DNA from: Microbulbifer hydrolyticus
GTDB taxonomy: Bacteria > Pseudomonadota > Gammaproteobacteria > Pseudomonadales > Cellvibrionaceae
Assembly: GCF_009931115.1 (NCBI RefSeq)
Contig: NZ_CP047491.1
Span: 2,741,501-2,805,500 of the forward strand
Length of the DNA: 64,000 nucleotides
Direction: 5' to 3'
Under the pieces are notes generated by a model, which was not told where the DNA came from, did not search any database, and worked only from the letters and a program-made list of their open reading frames with translations. Position numbers and translations under genes: made by a program. Shown piece by piece: positions 58,308 through 64,000 of this stretch (the stretch's first letter is position 1; every line of letters begins with the position of its first letter).

Positions 58308-59240
58308 TTAATGGGCGACACCATCCTCAAAAAACTCCCGGCAGGCCAGCAGATCTTCACGGGTCAGGATAAACACCCCGTGTCCGCCATCTTCCAGCTC
58401 CGGCCACATAAACGGCACCCGCGGATAAGCCTCTTCAAGCGCTTCCCAGCTATTGCCCACCTCACACACCAGAATGCCCTCGGGCTGCAGATAGTCCGGC
58501 GCCTCCAGCAGCAGGCGGCGGGTAAAGTCGAGGCCGTCATCACCGGAGCCCAGCGCCAGGCCCGGCTCAGCGTGGTATTCCGCCGGCATCTCCGCCAGGT
58601 CACGCGCATCCACGTACGGCGGGTTGCTGACAATCAGGTCGTAACTGAAGCCCGTGAGACCGGCAAACAGGTCCGACTGCACCGCACGCACTTCATCGTT
58701 GCGCTGGTGGCGGTTGATGTTGATCTGTGCCACCGCTATGGCATCGGCGGAAATATCGCTGAGATCGACGCGCGCCCCGGGGAAGGTGTCCGCGCAGGCG
58801 ATACCGATACAGCCGCTGCCACAGCAGAGGTCGAGGATGGCGAGCGGCTCCTGCTGCAGCCACGGCTCGAAGTGCTGGCGGATCAGCTCGCCGATGGGCG
58901 AGCGCGGCACCAGTACCCGCTCGTCCACATAGAACGGCATGTCGCAGAACCACGCCTCATTGGTGAGATAAGGCGCTGGCAGCCGCTGATCGACCCGCTT
59001 GTCCAGTAATTCCATCACCCGGCGGCGCTCGTCCATGGTCAGCCGCGCCTGCAGGATCTCCGGCTTGCTGTCTACCGGCAGGTGCAGGGCATGGGTGACC
59101 AGCAGGACGGCTTCGTCCCAGGCGTTGTCGGTTCCGTGACCAAACCACAGGTTTTCTTCATTAAACCGGCTTGCCCCCCAGCGCACATAGTCCAATACCG
59201 TGTGCAATTCGTGCAGATTGGACTCACGTTTCTCTATCAT
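58308..59240 (-). CDS. prmB: Ribosomal protein L3 glutamine N5-methyltransferase
   Basis: A 310-residue SAM methyltransferase. The SAM loop is LDLCCGSGCIGIA and the glutamine-binding motif is LIVSNPPYVDARD. The N-terminal helical part (TVLDYVRWGASRFNEENLWFGHGTDNAWDEA) separates PrmB from PrmC. Upstream of aroC as in E. coli, divergent from folE. Confidence 0.95.
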   Translation of the reverse strand: MIEKRESNLHELHTVLDYVRWGASRFNEENLWFGHGTDNAWDEAVLLVTHALHLPVDSKPEILQARLTMDERRRVMELLDKRVDQRLPAPYLTNEAWFCDMPFYVDERVLVPRSPIGELIRQHFEPWLQQEPLAILDLCCGSGCIGIACADTFPGARVDLSDISADAIAVAQININRHQRNDEVRAVQSDLFAGLTGFSYDLIVSNPPYVDARDLAEMPAEYHAEPGLALGSGDDGLDFTRRLLLEAPDYLQPEGILVCEVGNSWEALEEAYPRVPFMWPELEDGGHGVFILTREDLLACREFFEDGVAH

Positions 59241-59439
59241 TAGCCTGTTTCCTCGAGTTTTGGCGCTTTACTACCGCTACACAAAGGCTTAGGGTAGCGC
59301 ACCCTCCGGAGTCTCCGTGACTCCTCTGTGCCGCCGGGTTACCGGCGATATCGACGCCCCGTCATCTCCAGTGTCTGTGTGCCTGGCGAGCTGGCAACGC
59401 TATGTTAGTCCCGGGGCGAGACGTTGGAAGCTGACAGAC

Positions 59440-59979
59440 ATGAAAGAACAATACGCGCAAATTATTGAAGCCATCGGTGAAGACCTGAACCGCCCGGGCC
59501 TGAAAGACACGCCCCTGCGCGCCGCCAAGGCCATGCAGTACCTCACCCAGGGCTACCAGCAGACGCTGGACGAAGTGGTCAACGACGCCCTCTTCCCCTC
59601 CACCTGCAGCGAGATGGTGCTGGTAAAGGATATTGAGCTGTACTCCCTGTGTGAGCACCACCTGTTGCCGTTTATCGGCAAGGCACACGTGGCGTACATT
59701 CCCGATGGCAAGGTACTTGGCCTGTCCAAGGTGGCGCGCATTGTAGACATGTTTGCCCGCCGTTTGCAGATTCAGGAGCAACTGACCGTGGAAGTTGCGG
59801 AAACCATCCAGCAGGTAACCGGCGCCGCCGGCGTCGGTGTGATCATCGAAGCCAAGCACATGTGCATGATGATGCGCGGTGTGGAGAAGCAGAACTCGGT
59901 GATGAAAACCTCGGCCATGCTGGGCTCTTTCCGCAGCCAGCAGGCCACGCGCAACGAGTTCCTGTCCCTGATCCGTTAA
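59440..59979 (+). CDS. folE: GTP cyclohydrolase I
   Basis: A 179-residue enzyme for the first step of folate synthesis. Zinc ligands are Cys71 and His74 ([10 protein letters not shown]) and Cys142 (HMCMMMRG), and the family motif is [20 protein letters not shown]. The ATG at 59440 matches the usual N-terminus; upstream frame is not conserved. Followed after 28 bp by an isomerase gene. Confidence 0.96.
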   Translation: MKEQYAQIIEAIGEDLNRPGLKDTPLRAAKAMQYLTQGYQQTLDEVVNDALFPSTCSEMVLVKDIELYSLCEHHLLPFIGKAHVAYIPDGKVLGLSKVARIVDMFARRLQIQEQLTVEVAETIQQVTGAAGVGVIIEAKHMCMMMRGVEKQNSVMKTSAMLGSFRSQQATRNEFLSLIR

Positions 59980-60007
59980 CGACTAGAGAAGCAAGGGGAG
60001 TCCGACA

Positions 60008-60364
60008 ATGCCGCACCTGGTGATTGAGTATTCGCAAAAGCTGGAAGACAGCATTTCGATTTCCGCGCTGGTCAGCAATGGCCAGCAGGCAATGAGCGAT
60101 ACCGGACTCTTCAATGCGAGCGCGATTAAAACCCGCGCCCTGCCCTACCGCGACTTCGTGCTCGGCAAAAACCATGAAGGGTCGAGCAACCTGTTTATTC
60201 ACGCGGAAGTGCGGATCCTGGAAGGGCGTACGGTGCAGCAGAAAGAAGACCTGAGCGCAGCGATCTTCAATTACCTGTGTGAAGCGGCCCCGGAAGTACC
60301 GGAGATTTCCGTGGAAATCCGGGACATGGAAAAAGCGAGCTACTCCAAGCGCATTCCGTTTTAG
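60008..60364 (+). CDS. 5-carboxymethyl-2-hydroxymuconate isomerase-like protein (tautomerase superfamily)
   Basis: A 118-residue protein starting MPHLVIEYS, so Pro2 would become the N-terminal catalytic base as in CHMI. LPYRDFVLG and FIHAEVRILEGRT are family motifs. CHMI acts in homoprotocatechuate breakdown, but no other gene of that pathway is present here, so the substrate may differ. Probably cotranscribed with folE. Confidence 0.85.
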   Translation: MPHLVIEYSQKLEDSISISALVSNGQQAMSDTGLFNASAIKTRALPYRDFVLGKNHEGSSNLFIHAEVRILEGRTVQQKEDLSAAIFNYLCEAAPEVPEISVEIRDMEKASYSKRIPF

Positions 60365-60428
60365 CCCCTCGCTACCGCATTCCCCGCCGGCACTCACCTC
60401 CCCGGGACTCTCGCCAGAGGCCCCCAGC

Positions 60429-61304
60429 CTAGTCTCTGTCTTCAAGAAACGGCAGAAACCAGCAGGCGATTGCCTCGGCAGCATCCTCCATGTGCAGGTG
60501 ATGCCCCCCGGCAAATTCCCGCAGCTGGATATTCGGGTGCTGCTCGGCAACCGGGCGGATACGCTCAATCATTCCCTGAATACCATCCTTCCCCAGTGCC
60601 AGACGAATCGGCATGGTGACGCGGCCCAGGAACGCCTCCACCTGCGCTTCATTTAATTTCGCCAGTGAACTCGCCAGCAGCTGTGGATCGTTGCTCCAGG
60701 TGTAGCCACCCTCGCAGCGACGCACTCCGCGCATGACCAGCCGGCGGGCGGCATCATCACTCAGCTTGAACAGCCCGTTCTTGCGCGCGGTGGTCGCCAC
60801 ATCCAGCGAGCTGAACACCTTTGACTCGCGTGCCCGGTAGCGCGCACGCTGCTCGATCCCCCGGCGCAATGTGTCCGGTGCTTCCGCATCGGTTGCCGGC
60901 GGCGGTACCAGTCCGTCGATCAGCGCCAAGCGCTGCACCCGCTCCGGAAACGTGGCCGCGGTAATGGTGGCAATCACGGCCCCGCGAGAATGCGCAAGTA
61001 TGGAGAAGGCTTCCCAGCCCAGCGCGTCAGCGATCCCCAGCACATCCTCGATTTCCGTCCATATGGTGTAATTGGCGTCACGATGACGGTGATAACTCTG
61101 CCCGTGCCCGGCGAGATCCACCGCGACCAGGTTGAGCTCGGCAAGAAACGGGGCCATGGCGTCGAAGCTGGCACAGTTATCCAGCCAGCCGTGCAGCGCC
61201 AGTACCGGCACGCCGTCGGGATTGCCCCATTGGCGCGCGGCAATGGTATTGCCCTGGATATCGAGGGTAATGTCACGGAAAACGTCGCGGGAAGAATGGC
61301 TCAT
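60429..61304 (-). CDS. Alpha/beta hydrolase
   Basis: A 291-residue alpha/beta hydrolase. The oxyanion region is LALHGWLDNCASF, the nucleophile Ser106 is in AHSRGA, and the late histidine is in FAGGHHLHM. AVDLAGHGQS is the typical strand-4 motif. Substrate unknown. It stands between the folE pair (convergent) and sixA. Confidence 0.85.
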   Translation of the reverse strand: MSHSSRDVFRDITLDIQGNTIAARQWGNPDGVPVLALHGWLDNCASFDAMAPFLAELNLVAVDLAGHGQSYHRHRDANYTIWTEIEDVLGIADALGWEAFSILAHSRGAVIATITAATFPERVQRLALIDGLVPPPATDAEAPDTLRRGIEQRARYRARESKVFSSLDVATTARKNGLFKLSDDAARRLVMRGVRRCEGGYTWSNDPQLLASSLAKLNEAQVEAFLGRVTMPIRLALGKDGIQGMIERIRPVAEQHPNIQLREFAGGHHLHMEDAAEAIACWFLPFLEDRD

Positions 61305-61422
61305 GAAATTGCAGTGTTGTCAGACTTGAGCCCGGATGCTGACAGCGGCGCCCTGCACTCTCAATGGCCACAGGGTTCAGATTGAATGGCCAGTGTTGAC
61401 CGCTGCCGCTACCGGCCGGTAT

Positions 61423-61881
61423 TTACGGCTTGTGCTGCAGCCACTCAAGCTCGGCACAGTCCCGCGCCCATACATCTGCGCGCAGGCAGGCCAGGCTGGC
61501 GGTACCCATGGGGTGTTCGTCCCCGCTGCCGCAGAGTCCGTTTACCAGGCTGCCAACGAGGGGCTGGTGGCTGACCAGCATAAGAGGGAATACCGACTCG
61601 TCGACTTCGGCCAGCGCATCGAGAAGAACACTGACCGATGTATCGCCGGTGAGCAGTTCCTGGACCTCGACTTCCCGCCCGAAGGTCTGCGCGACGATTT
61701 TGGCCGTCTGCCGGGTACGTACAAAGGGGCTGGCCCAGATGGTTTTTACCTGCGCCAGCTCGGACGCGCGCTCCTTACAGATCGCCGCCACCTCTTCGCG
61801 CCCTTCATCGGTCAGCGCCCGGGTTTCGTCACTTTTGCTGAAAGGCTCAGCATGGCCGTGACGCATGACAAACAACAGCAC
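61423..61881 (-). CDS. sixA: Phosphohistidine phosphatase SixA
   Basis: A 152-residue histidine phosphatase. RHGHAEP at residues 7-13 holds the catalytic His, and WASPFVRTRQTA and MLVSHQPLVG carry the other active-site Arg and His. E. coli SixA acts on phosphohistidine in phosphorelay/NPr proteins. GTG start at 61881. It lies 47 bp downstream of the DUF4389 pair. Confidence 0.9.
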   Translation of the reverse strand: MLLFVMRHGHAEPFSKSDETRALTDEGREEVAAICKERASELAQVKTIWASPFVRTRQTAKIVAQTFGREVEVQELLTGDTSVSVLLDALAEVDESVFPLMLVSHQPLVGSLVNGLCGSGDEHPMGTASLACLRADVWARDCAELEWLQHKP

Positions 61882-61928
61882 TACCGTCTCCCGTCAAATA
61901 TTTTCCAGCCGGCCCAATAGGTTATAGC

Positions 61929-62519
61929 TTATTTCTTGTCACCGGAGGGCTTGTCGTCACTGTCGGCAGCGGTGGTTTCGGTGGCCTCGGATGTGCTTTG
62001 TGCGGAATCCCCGCCCAGTTCTATGACGGAATCCTCCTCGGGTTTTTCCGCCTCCGCCTGCGCAGCCTTGTTGCGCTTAGCAGGTTTTTTCTCACTGCTG
62101 GCGTCCGCCTTCGGCGCTGATTCTACGGCATCATCATTCGCGTCGGACTCTGCCGACTCGGCCACGACTTCCTCATCGTCTGCACTGATGACCTCTCCAT
62201 CAATCTCTTCGGCACTTTCGTAGGTAGACAGGTCTTCTTCCTCGGATTCCGGCCACTCGGAAAACGGGAACGGTTTTTCTTCCGAGTTGTAAATCAGGAA
62301 CTGCAGTGTCTGGTAGATGTACGAGGCAATCTGGTCACCGAGGCGGCGCAGGTTATCGTTGGCGCTGCCGGTAAAAATGGCGAACAGGAATTGGGCGATT
62401 ACGACAGCCAGCATGACGAAGCCGGCAATTTCCAGCAGCACCGCAAAAAGCACCATGTAAAGCAGGCGCAGCCACTGGTTGGAGGAGGTCAGGTTTTGTT
62501 TCAGTTCTTCGTTGCTCAT
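61929..62519 (-). CDS. DUF4389 membrane protein with acidic tail
   Basis: A 196-residue protein. Residues 1-95 hold the DUF4389 module: NEELKQNLTSSNQWLRL, two membrane helices and a cytoplasmic QFLIYNSEEKPFPFSEWP motif. A long Glu/Asp/Ser/Lys-rich tail of about 100 residues follows and looks disordered. It is a clear paralogue of the 92-aa gene just upstream, with the tail added. ATG at 62519; a longer frame would run into that gene. Function unknown. Confidence 0.83.
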   Translation of the reverse strand: MSNEELKQNLTSSNQWLRLLYMVLFAVLLEIAGFVMLAVVIAQFLFAIFTGSANDNLRRLGDQIASYIYQTLQFLIYNSEEKPFPFSEWPESEEEDLSTYESAEEIDGEVISADDEEVVAESAESDANDDAVESAPKADASSEKKPAKRNKAAQAEAEKPEEDSVIELGGDSAQSTSEATETTAADSDDKPSGDKK

Positions 62520-62587
62520 TGGGCGATCACCAGTCCGTTGTTGGGCACCACAAAAAATTTGGCCGGCGGATGCCGGCCGGGCGAGGA

Positions 62588-62866
62588 TCAGGGCTGCGGC
62601 CACTCCGCAAACGGGAATGGCTTCTCTTCAGTGTTGTAAATCAGGAACTGCAGGATCTGATAAATATAGGATGCAATCTGGCTGCCGAGTTGGCGAAGGT
62701 TGTCGTTCGGAGTGCCAGACACAATCGAGAAAAGAAACTGCAGAACGATGGTGGCCAGCATGACCATACCGGCCACTTCCATCAGGATCACAAACAACAC
62801 CATGAACAGCAGCCGCAGCCAGTGATCGGTGGAGGTCAGATTGTGCTTTAGCTGTTCGTTATTCAT
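62588..62866 (-). CDS. DUF4389 membrane protein, short paralogue
   Basis: A 92-residue protein: NNEQLKHNLTSTDHWLRLL, two membrane helices, then QFLIYNTEEKPFPFAEWPQP. It ends soon after the motif that its neighbour also carries, so it is the bare DUF4389 unit. AGGA lies upstream of the ATG at 62866. It is 38 bp after gpsA and probably in the same transcript. Function unknown. Confidence 0.85.
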   Translation of the reverse strand: MNNEQLKHNLTSTDHWLRLLFMVLFVILMEVAGMVMLATIVLQFLFSIVSGTPNDNLRQLGSQIASYIYQILQFLIYNTEEKPFPFAEWPQP

Positions 62867-62904
62867 TGCACGTCCTATCGGTAGAGAATTGGGCCACGGG
62901 CACA

Positions 62905-63954
62905 TCAGGTCTTGGCGGAATAGGCCACATCAAACGTCTGCTCGCCAGACATCAGCTCGCGAATCACCGTGGGAATCGGGGTACCTTCAAATAATATGGC
63001 GTGAATTGCAGAAACCAAGGGCATGTAGACGCCCAATTCATCGGCTTTGGCCTTAATCAGACGAACGGTGTTCACCCCTTCCGCCACCTGGCCGATTTCC
63101 GTCACCGCCTCATCCAGTTTCTTGCCCTTGCCCACCAGGTAGCCCACCCGGTAGTTGCGGCTGAGATCTGAAGAACAGGTGAGAATCAGGTCGCCCACCC
63201 CGGCGAGACCGATAAATGTCATCGGGTCCGCGCCCATGGCCTCGGCAAAGCGCATCATTTCAGCCAGTGCACGGGTGATCAGCAGGCTGGTGGTGTTCTG
63301 CCCGCGGCCAAGCGCCACGGCCATGCCGGTGACGATAGCGTAAATGTTCTTAAGCGCACCGGCCAGCTCAACACCGAACACATCGTTGCTGGAGTAAACC
63401 CGGAAAGTTTCGGAGTGCAGCACTTTCTGAATGGTGTTGCACAGGGACTCGTCCTCACTGGCAACCACGGTCGCGGTGTAATGGGCGGCGACGATTTCCT
63501 TGGCAAAGTTGGGGCCACTCAACACCCCCACGCGCATACCCTCGGTTTCCTCCCGCAGGATGTCGCTCATCAGGTGGAACTGGTCGTGCTCGATCCCCTT
63601 GGTGAGGGAAATCAGCATGGTCCCCGGCGCCAGTGCCGGCGCAGCGCGGTGAACCACCTCGCGGAAGGACTTGCTGGGGATGGCCACAAACACAATCTGG
63701 CAGCCGCTTACGGCCTGCTCCAGGTCGGCAGTGACATTGAGGTCCGGGTGCAGGGCAACCCCCGGCAGGTAATACTGGTTTTCCCGCTGCGCCATACAGG
63801 CGGCCGCGCGCTCCGGGTCGCGCATCCACTGCCGGGTATCGTGGCCGTTACCGGCAACAATATTGGCAATGGCGGTGCCAAAGCTGCCACCGCCGAGAAC
63901 CGCAATGGAGTAACGGGATTCAGGGGCGCTTGAGGATACGTCTCTCTGGGTCAT
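62905..63954 (-). CDS. gpsA: Glycerol-3-phosphate dehydrogenase [NAD(P)+]
   Basis: A 349-residue cytoplasmic enzyme supplying glycerol-3-phosphate for phospholipid synthesis. The cofactor loop is [12 protein letters not shown], the catalytic lysine lies in [12 protein letters not shown], and SLTKGIE and [12 protein letters not shown] are typical. Complete in the window; its promoter is in or beyond the last 46 bp. Confidence 0.96.
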   Translation of the reverse strand: MTQRDVSSSAPESRYSIAVLGGGSFGTAIANIVAGNGHDTRQWMRDPERAAACMAQRENQYYLPGVALHPDLNVTADLEQAVSGCQIVFVAIPSKSFREVVHRAAPALAPGTMLISLTKGIEHDQFHLMSDILREETEGMRVGVLSGPNFAKEIVAAHYTATVVASEDESLCNTIQKVLHSETFRVYSSNDVFGVELAGALKNIYAIVTGMAVALGRGQNTTSLLITRALAEMMRFAEAMGADPMTFIGLAGVGDLILTCSSDLSRNYRVGYLVGKGKKLDEAVTEIGQVAEGVNTVRLIKAKADELGVYMPLVSAIHAILFEGTPIPTVIRELMSGEQTFDVAYSAKT

Positions 63955-64000
63955 AACGCTCTGTAATATTTGCTGTGCAGCAGGGGATTATACGGAGCCA

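Overview
The window is a GC-rich, densely coded stretch of chromosome from a gammaproteobacterium. The best guess is a marine Cellvibrionales-type organism such as Microbulbifer. That placement is inferred from gene content (FimV, kbl-tdh, TIGR04219 barrel, PldA, glucosylglycerate genes), not from a marker-gene search. I see no rRNA, tRNA, CRISPR array, prophage, transposase or insertion sequence. Almost everything is housekeeping or conserved-hypothetical, so new biology here is mostly regulatory or sits in small genes.

Layout. 1-1.4 kb: end of kbl plus tdh (threonine catabolism). 1.5-5.2 kb: phospholipase PldA, a divergent DUF2279 envelope protein, a 52-aa membrane peptide and a CPA1 antiporter. 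5.2-6.8 kb: a membrane-anchored glutamate-synthase-like flavoprotein. 6.8-8.4 kb: a radical SAM protein behind a near-perfect LexA box, then a GIY-YIG protein. 8.3-15.5 kb: SDR, DUF3301, DUF1653, saccharopine-dehydrogenase-like protein, PAP2 phosphatase, MJ1255/VC2487-type glycosyltransferase, large acyl-CoA dehydrogenase, polysaccharide deacetylase. 15.6-18.7 kb: a PhoQ/PhoP-like two-component system with PepSY and glycine-zipper envelope proteins; an 11-bp-phased tandem repeat lies upstream. 18.9-24.1 kb: TlpA lipoprotein, YihY, ArsC-WrbA-DUF2069, SppA.

24.5-28.5 kb is a three-gene osmolyte cluster: a glucosyl/mannosyl-3-phosphoglycerate phosphatase, a glucosyl-3-phosphoglycerate synthase and a GH13 glycoside phosphorylase. 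It looks able both to make glucosylglycerate and to recover glucose from it. Two MFS transporters and a coupled 49-aa ORF converge on it. 31.3-35.4 kb is a MoxR-DUF58-TgpA transglutaminase operon.

35.4-56.1 kb is one long minus-strand block in the order leuC-leuD-leuB-asd-usg-like-fimV-truA-trpF-trpB-trpA-accD-folC-dedD-cvpA-purF-metZ, with a divergent LysR regulator beside leuC. This matches, from memory, the Pseudomonas order from the LysR gene to metZ, with trpBA added after trpF. Convincing terminators after fimV, trpA and purF split it into several transcription units.

56.2-64 kb: TIGR04219 barrel, aroC-prmB, folE with a tautomerase-family isomerase, an alpha/beta hydrolase, sixA, two tandem DUF4389 membrane proteins and gpsA at the right edge.

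Start sites were chosen from domain boundaries, Shine-Dalgarno spacing and overlaps with neighbours. Several are GTG or TTG and remain uncertain. All functions are by recognition of motifs and family resemblance; no database search was run.
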